64,000 bases of DNA from Multifurca ochricompacta (Eukaryota > Basidiomycota > Agaricomycetes > Russulales > Russulaceae), in NCBI GenBank assembly GCA_022496185.1, contig WTXG01000049.1, forward strand, positions 143,404 to 207,403, written 5' to 3'. Both the position numbers and the translations under genes were made by a program. Under the pieces are notes generated by a model that worked only from the letters and a program-made list of their open reading frames with translations, made no database searches and was not told the DNA's origin. This document shows, piece after piece, positions 27,414-39,436 of this stretch (positions are counted from its first letter, which is position 1; every line of letters begins with the position of its first letter).

Positions 27414-28786
27414 ATGACATTCCTTAAGTTCGCCACCCGCACTCTACGTTCGGTGCCAGCGCGCCATTTCTCTACCGCAGCACCCGGTAATAACGGTGGC
27501 GGACCTACCAAACTGTCTAAAAACAACAACAACCTCCCGTTCTTCCTGGGCGGCGCGGGGCTCGCAGGGCTCGCGACCTATATATACCTTGGTGGTTCAC
27601 CCGCGCCGTTCTCTACCAGCGCCGGGACAGCGGGATCAGTAGGAACCCCTTCGAAACCCAAGTACGAGAAATCAGCTTTAGATTCGGAACGTTTCCTTGA
27701 TTTGAAGCTCAAGGCCGTTGAGCCTTATAATCACAATACCTCCCGTTTCATATTTGAGCTTCCAAACGGGACGGGCGCCGCTCTCTCTCCTGTCACCTCT
27801 CTCGTCGTCGTTCGCGCTTCCGAGGGTGCTGGTGGTGCTAGTGACGCGCCAGTGGACAAGAAGGGGAACCTGGCCGTACGGGCTTATACGCCCATTTCAA
27901 GTCCGGAACATGAGGGAGAGTTGGTGTTGTTGATTAAGAAATATGAGAATGGGGTGATTAGTAAATACGTGCATGAGCGACTCAAGCCTGGCGATACGTT
28001 AGCCATCAAGGGACCCATACCCAAGTTCCCGTACAAAGGTGAGTGTGTCCTCCCCCTCCCCCTCCCTCCCCGTCTTTCTCTCCTTTCCAGGGACCCCCCC
28101 CCCCTTTTTTTTTAATAAATAAACTCACAAACCCTTCTCTTCTCTTCCCCTCCCTTCACCCCACCTTTTTTTTTTTTTTTGGCACAGCGAACGAATTCGA
28201 GCACGTCGCGCTCATAGGTGGCGGTTCAGGCATCACGCCCTTGTATCAATTACTATCCCACGCACTGAAGGACCCCACGAACCAGACGCGCTTCACGCTC
28301 CTGTACGCCAATGTATCCGAAGCGGACATTCTCCTCCGCGATGAATTGAGTGTTCTCGAGCGTGAACACCCAGATAGGCTTCGGGTCGTTCATACGCTTG
28401 ATCAACCGTCGTCGTCGACAGGTTGGACGGGTGCAGTTGGGTATGTCAGTCGTGAGCTCGTGAAGACGCACGTACCACCCGCCGATCTTGGTGATAAGAT
28501 CAAAGTACTCGTATGCGGTGCGTTTCTCGATTCTCGTCTTTTATTACCTTCACCTTTCACCTTCACCCGCGCACATGGTGTTTTTTTTTTTTTTCCCTCG
28601 CTTTTCGTTCGTTTCGGGTTTGTATATTTAACTGTACTGACTTGTGACGGTCCTGGGGTGATTCAAATAGGTCCACCGGGACAGGTTAACGCTGTTGCGG
28701 GGAAGAAGGACGGTCCGAAGCAAGGTCAGATCGGTGGGATTTTAAAGGAACTTGGGTATACCGAGGATCAAGTATTTAAATTCTAG
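27414..28786 (+). CDS. MCR1: NADH-cytochrome b5 reductase, mitochondrial type
   Basis: FAD enzyme passing electrons from NADH to cytochrome b5 or similar acceptors, probably at the mitochondrial outer membrane or intermembrane space. Exons 27414-28038, 28188-28517 and 28671-28786 total 1071 nt (356 residues) with no frame break. The N-terminus is a basic presequence (MTFLKFATRTLRSVPARHFS) followed by a membrane anchor (LPFFLGGAGLAGLATYIYLG). The flavin site is RAYTPISS, followed by YENGVISKYVHERLKPGD and GPIPKFPYK. The NADH site is HVALIGGGSGITPLYQLL and then VC/GPPGQVNAVAG. It ends LGYTEDQVFKF. Length and motif order match the family. The introns contain long T runs. Confidence 0.93.
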
Positions 28787-29874
28787 AGTGCCTGGACAAG
28801 CAATTACTCCTCCCCCTCCCCCTTTTCATCACCCTCACTCACTCACTCACACACACACAAGAGTAACTCCCTTTTGGCATAAATTACTTACAATAGAGAG
28901 AGAGAGAGGAAAGAGAACGAAATAAAAGAGAATAATAACACACGCCTCATCCTTAAGAAAGAGCGAATGTTTCTGGTCTGGTGGTCGTGGAATTGCCACC
29001 CACTTTTGATGCCATTTACTTATTGTTTTTGTTCGGTTCTGGTGGTATTTGTATTTGTGATGGTTTTTACCACCCCGCTCTTTAAAACAAATTTGATTGC
29101 GGGCACATGCGGACTGGAAGGCCCTGGCGTAAATAGTGGGAGGAGGGGGAGGAGGCGTTTTGTTTTGCTAGTGACAGTGGTCCCTTTGAATCGTCTCGCC
29201 AATCTTTTTTTCCCCTCTCCCCCCCCTTTTGCCTGTTGCTTTATCACCGCCATTGACGCACTATATGTGTGTGTATACACAGCTAGAGAGATGAAAATCG
29301 AACCAAGACAAAAGATAGTACAAATAAGCCAGACCAAATGCAAAAAAAAAAAAAAAAAGAGAAGACCGTTTCATAATGTAGAGAAGGGAGAAAGATGAGA
29401 GAAAGAAAAAGAAAAGGAAAGGGGGAAGAAAGAAAAAAGTAGAAGAGTTATAAACAACAACTAACGTCTAGTTGCCTAGTTTCTTCGCGATTTCTAAAGT
29501 TCCTGGGGGGGGGATTTTGGTTTTGTGGTTTTGCCTTTAGCCCTGTCGACTCTCCGCATTGCCCTTCAACGAATAACTCCCGGACCGGAAAAAAACAGTT
29601 TGCTTTGGATTATCACAGCGAATGGTCTCCCTAATATATCCTCTCCTCTCTCTCTGTCCTTGGGCAAAACGCTCTTAGTCGTCGTGCTTGACTCCCCTTT
29701 GGTGGAGTTCGTGTGGCTTCTCTATGCGCGTATGGTCGGTATCGGCATGTTCTTCTTGTGCTGCTTTTGAGCGAGTCGGGGGCGCCAAAGTTAGGGTTAT
29801 ATCAGAATACCGCTTGAAAACGTCCTGTGTGCCGCCGAACCTGGCTCGGGGGGGGACTGTACGGTCTTAGGGAT

Positions 29875-29985
29875 CATGGAGAGTTCAACGGGAGAGGATT
29901 CCGCGAGAGAAGGAGGCGGAGTGAGAGAGAGGAGAGTGAGAGTAAGGAGAGCGAGAGTAAGGAGAGTGAGAGTAAGAGGTTAGAG
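29875..29985 (+). repeat. Purine-only tandem repeat
   Basis: Almost uninterrupted A/G on the plus strand with repeats of about 15-18 nt (GAGAGTAAGGAGAG). Such mirror-like purine tracts can form triplex DNA. Confidence 0.55.
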
Positions 29986-31329
29986 TTCTGTTGCTGTTGA
30001 TAACGTCGAGATCGATGAGTTATTGGCTCGATAGTCCTTCTATACGCCTTTTGCTACACTTGAAAACTAGAACACACAAATCTGAACGGAAAGGAAAGGG
30101 ATGCTGATATTCGAGGTAAAATCTCAAGTATCAGTCCTTATATACATGCGATTGGCCTAGAGCGAACCCAGTTCGGTCACTGAATAGAAAGAGTAACGGT
30201 GGGTGGCATAGAAAGAGAGGGGTAAAGGAACACAGGCGGGGGATAAGCGAAGGCCAGAAGAAAGGAATGGACATAGAAGTTAAAGAAGCACATGAACAAA
30301 GAGTTCTAATTCTGATCCTTACAACACTGACAATGAGCGCAAGTGGTCATTACAGCCCCAGCAGGATTGTTCTAGCTAATCGCGATGGCGGCACAATAGG
30401 GCGAGAGTGGCGAAAGAGGCGAGCGCGAAAACAAAGGCGATGGATGGATGAAAAAAGATTGGGGCACACAGTCTAACAGCAACAAAGGCGGAGTTTTGGT
30501 GGTGGCAAGGTAAGGCGACTAGAAGCAAAACAAAGCAGCGGAATGATGGAAGGAGATAAGTGAAAGACGACCCTAATGCGAAGAGTCCTGGGTGGGAATT
30601 GTTGTGGCCGGCCGGAATCATCTGGCCTGCAACTCCCCATTACTGTCCTCATCACCACCATCCTCTGCGCCGTAGGCCTTTTCGGCTTGCTTTCATCGCA
30701 CTATCCTCTCCATATGGCGCGCTGTCTATACTTTCTCCCTGCTCCCTGGCCGGAATCGATGGTAAACTCCCTGCCCTTCTATGGCCGTGAGCCTCTCCGC
30801 TCAAGGGAGTTTTGGGGAGGGCTAAGGCCAGTTTTTTTTTTGACCTCCTGACTGTGCTGGCCCTTTATTTTTTTTAAAAAGAAAAAAGGTAGTGTTCTGC
30901 TTGGAACTTTTTGTTCTTTGTTCAAATTCACGTTCAATTTTGGTTGGCTCGCGTGTACACGGGTTACTTGCCCGGGCGCTGGTTCCGAAACCTTCCATTT
31001 CTGGTCATTTCGGCCCGACTCGACTTGTCTCTTGCCCTCCCATGTGCTCGTCGACATGTGCTCGCCGTACGCTTTCCCTTCCCCCTTCCCTTCTCCTACC
31101 CACACCTCTTGCCAAGACTCTGGAAGCCTTCACTTCTCGTCTTTCATGCCACTTGCCTTTATCCTGATCATTTTCCTCTGCTCTTATTTTTCTTCTAGAC
31201 GTTTTACTGGAAAAGTACATCGTCTCAAGTCATCTTTCTTCAGCTTTCGCCGCCACCATCTTCGTTTACCACCCTACTCTACTACCCTCGCAAAATAGTT
31301 TGACAAGATCCCACAAAGGTTGCAACGTC

Positions 31330-31660
31330 ACTCTCACCTCTAAGGATAGCTCGGACGCTGGGCGTGAAACATCCAGCCATCACCACTTCTGGCTTGACCC
31401 GTTCGCTCTTTCTTTCCTTACTAGTCTTGACAATAAAGAATTCTGACATCAATCCGACATTAGTTTCGGACAGACTCCGATACGGTACAAATATGATTGA
31501 TGCATGGTACGAACCATTTACTTAGCGCCTTCCTAAGTTATTCGTTATTCGGGTTGTCCGTATTCCGGGCCGTCTGTCCGTCGTGCCTTTGTTATTCCAT
31601 GCTTCGTGCTTTTTCTTTTAATTTCTTTCAGTCCCAATAATTCTTTTATCATTCATACCT
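31330..31660 (+). repeat. Degenerate dispersed repeat, copy 1
   Basis: TAAGGATAGCTCGGACG, then GCGTGAAAC, then ATTCCGGGCCG and TCCCAATA blocks recur in the same order at 36990-37270 (TAAGGATGGTTCGGGCG, GCATGAAAC, ATTCCGGGCCG). Identity is moderate. The element type is unknown. Confidence 0.45.
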
Positions 31661-33489
31661 GCTCCCAACTCTCAAATCTGAACCGACTATGCTATACCGC
31701 GTGCCACCCTTACTGTCATTGTTACTGGTTTGGAACCCGTCGCATACTAATCGCATGTAATCAAGGATAAATTCATTTCATTTACCAAGACTAGTTTTCA
31801 CATCTTCTCTAAATCTGTGCCCTTAGCCTACGACGCAGCCAAACAACTCAAGAAGACTTTCGACGCATTCGACATTTTCTATTCGGACCCCCTCCGACGC
31901 ACTCTCTCATCTCCTCATCTCCTCTTACTGTCTCTCTCTTTCGGGTGAGCCTCCAGTTCCATACGGTGTCACACAGTGCAGATAAACTTTTATTACTGTC
32001 TTGTAGTTTTTTGTGGGTTTTCTTTTTTGAAGTGATATTACAACGTATCCCGGTGGACCTTGTTGGCCCCGTGCTCGCTGCAATCTCACGTAGGATATCA
32101 GAGGCACACCAGGGTCAAGTTATCTTCAGCCTACAGAAAGGGATTCTTTGTCGTCACTACCACTAGGAAGCGCAAGGGACTACACGACTACCTCCTCCCC
32201 CGCCCTTCATTTACGTACATATCCTCGTCTCCCCTTGCGTCTGTGAAACCAATATGCGTTCTCGTTTCGCGAATAGTGGACCTCACACCTGATGAAGTAG
32301 TTCCAATCGACGAGACAGGCGCGAAGGGCTTGCCATTATCTTGAATGTCCGTTGCGGGACTTACACCTAGACTCGGACGTGTCTATTGTATGTGTGACGC
32401 ACGGTAGCTTTGCGATCATGTTCATCAATGTGTTTTCTCCTCCTGCTTGCTGTCATGCGTCTGGGTTTGTCTGCCTGCTTGCTGTATTAGGACATAGGCG
32501 GGACGCGCACCCCCGGCCAGGTTCAGAAGTTGATTTTGAGAGTGTGCATGCTTATAGAACACCTGAGATCAGCTACTTTTTCTGTTTGCTTTTAAACACA
32601 GGCAGCTGTAAGGCGACTGTTTTGTGGACTGCCCCCTTGTGCTTTGCTCACGAACACCACCATATCATCAGTAGCATACAGGGGCAATGATCAATCATGA
32701 ATACGGTCTCGTGCCGTTTCACGTCTACAAAGTTCGGTCTCACACTGGTCTGAGCCACCTCTACATCTCAGCATCTATTATCATTTTTTGGTGGCTATAA
32801 GAACCAGTGTGAAAACCATCTGCTGCCCTTAGAGATAATATAGAATTGAGCAAAGTAGCGTGAGCAAGAGTTTTAGAGCAATGAAGCGACAGACGGGGAC
32901 GTTTCTCAAACAGGATAAATTCTTGGGGCTATTTTACAGCCCTTTTTATGTTTAATATGTACAATCTACATGAGGGATCGAGACAGTCAGTAGTAACTAA
33001 TCTGAAACTCATAAAGACAAAAGGCGTCGCGTTTGTTCGCATGCGAACAGAATCAAGGACCAAAACATACCCCCCTAAGGGGGCGTCCAAAAAATTCTAT
33101 TCGGACTCGCACAAAGCGATTTCCGAAGCCGAGTGTTGACAGACCAAAATCTGCCAGCCCTCCCACAGGCCTTGAACCTTTCCCTCTATTGCTGATAAAG
33201 TCCTATCTTCATGTCTTCAGCTCCTCGCACATACAAACGGCACAATCCCTTCCTCGTCTACTTTCAGGTTCATCCTCAATACCGCCTTGGATGAGTATGT
33301 TTTAAAGACGGGCATAGATATATATCCGAACACCAGCATGTCAATAAGCTAAACGCCGTGATTGACGTACTGTGACTATACTTCTCCTGTTGTGCTCTCG
33401 ACCTGCACTCCATTCATTGGTTCGGTGCGTCCCAGTTATGAACAGCTTCCAATGTATTTTGCTTGTCAGGTGCTTCCACCCGCACAGGC

Positions 33490-35460
33490 CATATTTTTCT
33501 GCCCTCGATGTCCTTCTCACCATCGGCATCCCTCCCTTTCTGTCAACTGGTTGTTTTACCTTCATAAAAAGTCATCGAAGAAGCTCAGTGAAAATTTATG
33601 ACTCTTTGCTCGACCTCTTCTAATCCAATGCAACATTTTCTCAACTGCCTCAAGATTTATACTTCCCGTGAGACGCTCGTTGTCTAGTCGATGCTCGAGA
33701 TCCTGGTCAAGACGATGGAAGGCTGAATAAATAAGCGAAAATTGATGTTATTAATTGATTATTAATTAAAAATAATATTATTAATAAAGGTTTAGAATTA
33801 GGTTATACATTTTCTAAAGTATTAGATAGAGGTATTATAGAAATGGTTGGACCTTATGGTTTATCTCAGCTCAAATCATTCTTGATTACCAGAAAATATG
33901 GAAGTCGAAGGGTCCGCTTCTGAGATTAAATGTGAATGATAGGCCGACTGAGCCATTTGCGTTCTTGCCCTCATTGATGGCCTTTCTTCAAGCGGATTCT
34001 GGAAAAGAGCATTACCAGCCCTGGTCAGCTCCAAAGCTATCCAGCGATTGTGTTCTGCTGGATCTGCCTGCTTGCTTTGCGTACTTTCATTGCGACTTCC
34101 GCCGAGACAAGGCAAAGCAGAACATCCGTGGTCTACTATCCTCGCTCTTGCTACAGTTATGTTCCCAGTCAGATGCCTATCATGCCATTGTACTAAAATA
34201 TGGAAATGGCCAGAAGCAGCCGAAATGAGGTAGTTCTTCTAGAAAGTTTGAAGATCATGCTTACAATCCCTGTTCCAGTCAAGATGCGGTGTACGTCATT
34301 GATGACACACTTAACAAATGTCCGCCTCTCCGGCATGCCATCGCAACGTGAAGAAGCATTGTAACTTTTCAATGGATTGGTTCACAGCCACCTCCCGAAA
34401 TTGCGTATCTGCGTTACTAGTCGCCCTGAGCCACACATTCAGACAGTTTTAACAGAGCCAGCACAGCACCATGTATGAGGAAACTGGACAAACACGGGAC
34501 ATCATTGACTATATATCTTATCAGTCATCAACACAAATGAGGGCGTGGGAGGCAGAGAGAAAGACAATCATAATTGATATGCTCTCGAATGGGATGTAGG
34601 TTTCAAAAACTCAGAACGAATCTTTATTTGCAAATCGGTTTTCATGCGGGGCCTTCTGCCAACTGGGGACACTGCGTAATTTTCAAAGCGAGGAACTTCC
34701 AATCGACACTCGAATCACTCCCGAAAACGCTGGACGAGACATACAAGGACACGCTACAGATGATGGTCCGTGAGGAAGATTGAAATTTTGCTCCAATGCC
34801 TTTGGATTCTCCGGCTCGTCCACTCCGACTCGAAAAGGTTGCGACGATACTTTAAGTTCAATTTCGAGGCCGGCAATACGCCGAAGCATGACATGCATTG
34901 GTGAGACGGGGACTCTTCAGGAAGCTATGCTGTCCACTGCCACGTGCTCGAGTTTGGTTGTCATTGTCAATGGCGAACCGGAAAAGGCTCGAATTGCACA
35001 GTTTGCGCACTTGTCTGTGCGTGTGCGGGACATCATCCTCACGTCGGACCGGCTGGCGGGATCGACGGATCAGCGCTACAAGATGAAATGGAGTCTCTGT
35101 TTGACCCAGAAAAGACAGTTGGATTGATATATACAACCCAGACAAGCCCTGGCATCAGAGTGAAAGGATACAGGATATGGGCAACCTGGGAGTGTGAATT
35201 TTCAAGGTGGCTTATGGCACACCATTGCAAGCGGCATGCGTGCGGGGCCAAATGGAGATCGTGAAATGGCTGCTTTTGTAGTGCTCAAGTCAATACGTGC
35301 GACGGCCGTTACGTATATCCTCTTCACGCAGCGGCATTCAAGAGACATTTGGAGATTGTGAAATGCCTGCCCAACCACGTCAATGCGAGTGGCGGCCATT
35401 ACGGATATGCTCTGCGAGCGGTAACATGTTCAGGACATTTGGAGATCGTGCAAGTCCGAT
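33490..35460 (+). pseudogene. Decayed NACHT-ankyrin (NLR-type) gene
   Basis: Relic of a STAND/NLR protein, read in all three plus frames. N-terminal pieces: YFSALDVLLTIG and VKIYDSLLDLF (to about 33620), then MQHFLNCLKIYTSRETLVV and MLEILVKTME (to 33725). NACHT pieces: AYFHCDFRRDKAKQNIRGLL with SSLLLQLCSQSDAYHAIV (about 34080-34190), AVYVIDD-like and RICVTSRPEPHIQTVL (about 34400-34450), RDIIDYIS, and LESLPKTLDETYKDTLQMM (about 34710-34770). Ankyrin-like pieces: PLQAACVRGQMEIVKWLLL (about 35220-35275), then HLEIVKCL and GHLEIVQ (to about 35450). Stops and shifts separate the pieces, and no P-loop was found. A mitochondrial fragment sits between the N-terminal part and the NACHT part. The true 5' end may lie nearer 33130. 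Confidence 0.75.
33735..33866 (+). other. Nuclear mitochondrial insertion (NUMT), nad5 fragment
   Basis: About 130 bp, far more AT-rich than its surroundings. With the fungal mitochondrial code (TGA = Trp) it reads one open frame with NKGLELGYTFSKVLDRGIIE followed by MVGPYGLS, the late part of NADH dehydrogenase subunit 5. An in-frame TGA at about 33753 becomes Trp. It lies inside the decayed NLR gene. Confidence 0.85.
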
Positions 35461-36257
35461 GCTGTGTGAGATTCCACAGAAGGGGGAAGAGAGGGAGAGA
35501 GCAAGAGTAAAAGGGACAACGGTTCGTGTGTCGAATATGTCGATCAACAAGATATTGGTTCATGATGCACGATCATGCGTATCCTTTCAGGATTAATGAT
35601 ACAAGGGTGACTGTAGCAAGAGACGACAACGTGAGGCAGCAAGCGGTATGAAGGGATGATGACGACAAGGGCAACTGACTGGACGAGCGAGAAGGCAGGA
35701 CGAGGTGGAAGGTTTCAGGTGCCCAGCACCCGAGCAACATCATCTTCCACGCACCCACAAGTATTTAGCCACATTAATTGAAGAAGTCGAGTACATTTCA
35801 GATGCGTGCCGTGGCGCAGAAGGAAGCACTGAACTGAGCTGTCCCTACAACAACAACAAAAGGTGATATTCAGAATTTAATGATACCCTGCCGACGTTAC
35901 CATAACGTAACCGACGGAATCAATACCCGAACTTCCATGAAGCGACCAATGTGTCAATGAGGCATCCCCCGAGCGTGAACGCCACCTAAAACATATTCCA
36001 CAATCTAGTCGACAACCAACCGAACAAAACCGTTCCCGCGTGACCCCGTCACTTTTTCTTTTTTTTGAACGTGACTTCCATGGCGGCACCAAGACCCATG
36101 AGAGGGAAGAAATATCGCGGGCCCCTTGCCTAATATAGTTGCATCTCCTCACAGGGAGCTCGGGCTCGAGAGTATAAAAACCCTAGCGAGCCTCTCACTC
36201 AGAAAGAAAGAGCCATCGATCTTTTACACCCGCTCATTCCCATTCTCGCAAGCATTA
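35461..36257. other. Spacer with promoter of secreted peptide gene D
   Basis: No gene before 36258. The stretch around 35960-36080 resembles 37690-37800 (shared GCGTGAACGCCAC, ATTCCACAA and GAACGTGACTTCCAT-like blocks), so an old duplicate of this promoter lies downstream of the gene. TATAAAAA is at 36173-36180. Confidence 0.5.
36173..36180 (+). promoter_or_regulatory. TATA box of secreted peptide gene D
   Basis: TATAAAAA, 85 nt upstream of the ATG at 36258. The spacing matches the other peptide genes in the window. Confidence 0.65.
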
Positions 36258-36504
36258 ATGCAGTTCATCAAGACCCTTGTTGCTCTCTCTCTCGCTGCTT
36301 TTGCCCTTGCGGCTCCGTTGGTGGCACCAGTCGAGAATGCTGCCGCTAAGAGTACGTCCACGCACGGGTGCTTGCATCAGTGTCCATTGAATACAGGCTA
36401 ATTTGAATCCTATCACAGATCCAGAAGGCATCACTGAAACTCTTCCTTCAGTCGGTGGCGTCAATAAAGGCCTTCTTGACGACCTCCTCGGAACATTGCT
36501 GTGA
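36258..36504 (+). CDS. Short secreted peptide gene, paralogue D
   Basis: Function unknown. Exons 36258-36351 and 36419-36504 give 59 residues. The signal peptide MQFIKTLVALSLAAFALAAP is nearly identical to those of the copies at 47.4 and 63.5 kb. The remainder is short and polar to acidic (GITETLPSVGGVNKGLLDDL) and ends LLGTLL. It lacks the Lys-Arg pair of the other copies. The intron falls at the same codon phase as in paralogues A and C. Right after the stop, TGATG is followed by GTATTGA and, about 65 nt on, CTCAG/GGT, as in the other copies, suggesting a conserved 3' UTR intron. The gene for a secreted metalloprotease lies convergently about 1.8 kb away. A true small secreted protein is likely; an effector or propeptide role is speculation. 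Confidence 0.75.
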
Positions 36505-38336
36505 TGGTATTGAATCTCCTTCTGTTTGACTCTGCTCTTCGTGGTATTGATCGTTGACACTCAGGGTCAACAACACCAACCGGAGCGTCAACCGCACGCC
36601 GTTTCGGGTAAAATTCCGTTGATTTTCTTTTAGTCGAGGAAGATTTAATGTACACTTTGGGTATATCGCGGCGGCTAGTATGGAATGATATACGCGTTTT
36701 TTAACTCATTGAAAAGAAGAAGAAAAAAAACTTGGCGTAGTTGTTTGTCAGGGAGTGTTTCTGGAGAGTTGAGTCGCATCAGGGTCCATCTGAACGCAGC
36801 CCAGCCATTTCAGTAGTTGTTTCGTCGCCACCATGCGTGCAAGTAGAACCGGCTGTTGAGATGGGTCAGTTAGCTATTACAAACAATTCCACACAGACAC
36901 ACATACACATTCCTTTATTTCTTGTGTCATAATTTTCCTTCTGATTTTTGTTTCCTGCTCTTTGCATTATAAAAAGACAAAATTTTGCCTCCACTGTAAG
37001 GATGGTTCGGGCGTTGAGCATGAAACCTCTAGCTATCGCCTCTCTTCTCAAACTCTGAATTAGAGCACTTATGATATAGTGTCGCATATCTTTATCTGTA
37101 TATCTTTTATCAGTACATTTGCATTCCGGGCCGCATGCCCGTCCATTCCTTTCACTACCTCCCCGTTTTAATTGCCAGGTTTCTACCTCTGTCTACATCA
37201 TCTCCGCCTTTATTGCCTGGCATTATCTCACTTGTCTCCTTTCAATCCTAATACACCCTCTTTCTGCTTCATGACTAGGTCTCTCTGCAAGTATATAAAG
37301 GTACATACAAATGCTTGTTATAGACCAGCCAGTGAGCCAACAGAAGCAGAAATCAAATGGCATTTCTCTCCCTTTTTATCTTTCTTTGTGTGCTAAAGAA
37401 TGTCTTGACAACATCGAGCGCAAGGTCAAATGGAACCAGCAAGCAGTAGATTCGCAACAGTTCAAGGCACGATACACCCTCCTTCGAAGTCTTAGTTATC
37501 TCTGGGACTCCTTCTACACTCTCTTCTAGCTCTCTCCTCTCGGGAACACTTTGCCTCGCACTCACCGCAGATCTGATCCGTACACCATGGAACCAATGAA
37601 TGTCATCTATGCAATTTCCAGGGAGCGATCACGGCGTCGACGAGGGAATTTCCTGGGATGAAGGTTCTCCGGGGAAGAGAGGAAACCACGTCGGGCCGTC
37701 GAGCATGAACGCTACTTCAAAGCATAATCCACAAAATAGTCCATAACTTGCCGAAAACCCCTCCGACGCGTAAATCTTTTTTGAACGCGGCTTTCATAAT
37801 GGCACTACAAAGACAGTATACGACCGGTTCGTAAAGAGAGATGAAGGATGAAGACAAAAAGTCTTTGACTCGAGGCACTTGAAGGAAGATAGGATCAAGT
37901 AAGAGCATCAACCAGTACAGAGCAGCCTGAGCTAGGAGACAAAGCTTACTTACCATGAATGGCAATAAACGATTACGTTGCTTCCGATCTAAGCTGCTTG
38001 TCCAAAGCAAGCACAGCTCTGAGAGCAAAATCCCCCTTTGGTCCTCCGTGAGCTAACGACATCTTTTCAAAGTTGAGGACACAAATAATTCACGACAAGC
38101 TTTTACCTGAAGATGTATTTCCCAAGGCCTATAACTCACCTGGATTTTTGTCCAGCCTCCTGCGCATCTTTCCAATGCAAATGATAATGATTTCGTTTGA
38201 AATGGAAAAGCACGTCACGATGGGTATCATATAATGTGGCTTCGGTAATCACAAATCAGTAGCTTGTACTTCCATTGTTAGATAATACGAAGGGAGGTGT
38301 TATTCGCATTATTGACAATAGCCTCAACCCGACATC
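36505..38336. other. Spacer with degenerate repeats
   Basis: Copy 2 of a dispersed repeat (36990-37270; see 31330-31660) and a degraded copy of the peptide-gene promoter (37690-37800). No coding exons recognised. Confidence 0.45.
36990..37270 (+). repeat. Degenerate dispersed repeat, copy 2
   Basis: Shares ordered blocks with 31330-31660, including TAAGGAT-GTTCGGGCG-like, GCATGAAAC and ATTCCGGGCCG. No coding content. Confidence 0.45.
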
Positions 38337-39436
38337 TTAAAGGGAGGTGCCCCGGAACTGATTAAGTGCTTTCTTGAACCGGCTGACTTGACCTGAATCA
38401 AATGGTCACAATCAATGCCCCTCTTTTCTAATGGAAAAGAAGACGGTCCTTACCATCGGTAAAACTTTGCCTGCAAGAATCGTCTGTGTAGTCCATGTGG
38501 TTTTGAATGGGGTCTACACCACCTCCCGGGCAAGTATCACGGTTTGTAGGGCAGCCTCGCGCAGCGGACGCCTCCGCGGGGGTATCAGCAACGTAATCCC
38601 CCGGCTCAGCGCAGCCACCCTCGAAGGTGTGTAATAGACCGACCCAATGACCAACCTCGTGCACAAGTATCTTCCGTGCCAGTCCAGTTAGCATCATCAA
38701 ATCTGAAAGAAAAGCCCTTTCTTACCTTGCCTTGATTAAGGCCAACAATCGACCCCCCAGGAGTTGTGGAGAAGGCAAAAACGACGCCATCTACTGAAGG
38801 ATTTTGTTGGAAATCCCAGGGGAAGGTCGCATAACCCAGGAAACCCCCCGACTCTTCCGCGAACCTACACAGATCCAATATTAGCCTTGAATATCACCAT
38901 GGGACTTGATGCTCACCCAACACTATAAACATTAAGGGTCTGGACGCTACCCCGGCGGAGTGCTTGCTTCATTTGGTTCATGAATGGTGAGTTGGGATTG
39001 CCACCGAAAGTGAACCAGTTGCCATTTATAGTGCGGTCTACCCCAGCAAGTCTGAAGGAGACACCACTCCCATTATAGGCAGAGCTGAGAACATTAATCT
39101 GGGATTGAATAACGCTATCACTGAATTCGAAATAGTAAAATAAGTCTCTGCATGCCCAAATATCAATGAGACGAACGGAAGACTTCCGCCTTGATATGTG
39201 TTATCCATGGAGATGACATGGAATAACACATCTACCACCACATTGCTTGCAACAGCAGCTTCATCTCGAGAAACGTGATTCACGTTCTCTGTAAGAAGTT
39301 TGTTTGCGGCGGTGAATGTCTGCTCTATAAGTTGTGCACCGCAAATGACAGAGTTATCGAGAGTGGCAGAGGAGATGGTAGACAACGCGAGGGCGATAGA
39401 GATCCCCGGTAGAATGGTAAGAAACGAACGAAGCAT
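38337..39436 (-). CDS. Secreted M43B (pappalysin-like) metalloprotease
   Basis: Secreted zinc endopeptidase. Start ATG at 39436; signal-like N-terminus [20 protein letters not shown]. Exons then read [49 protein letters not shown] and [21 protein letters not shown] 55-nt intron with a perfect TGCTAAC branch joins GK to [20 protein letters not shown], which carries the HExxHxxGxxH zinc site. The Met-turn is [10 protein letters not shown], followed by [21 protein letters not shown] and TSL, then TAA at 38337. Cysteines flank the active site as in the family. No frame break was seen. TATAAAA lies at 39541-39547, about 105 nt upstream. Comparable fungal MEP enzymes are extracellular (family knowledge). 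Confidence 0.9.

Larger units (their letters stand above)
28787..33139. other. Gene-poor region with purine-rich and dispersed repeats
   Basis: No gene recognised. Contains a purine-rich tandem at about 29875-29985 (units like GAGAGTGAGAGTAAG). A degenerate dispersed repeat at about 31330-31660 resembles 36990-37270. Open frames at 30.5-31.3 kb and 32.0-32.7 kb lack recognisable motifs. Confidence 0.45.

Noticed and set aside
32000..32690. Frames resembling a caspase-like or NLR N-terminal domain
   Set aside because: I could not find a His/Cys dyad or any ordered motif; similarity was too vague to call.
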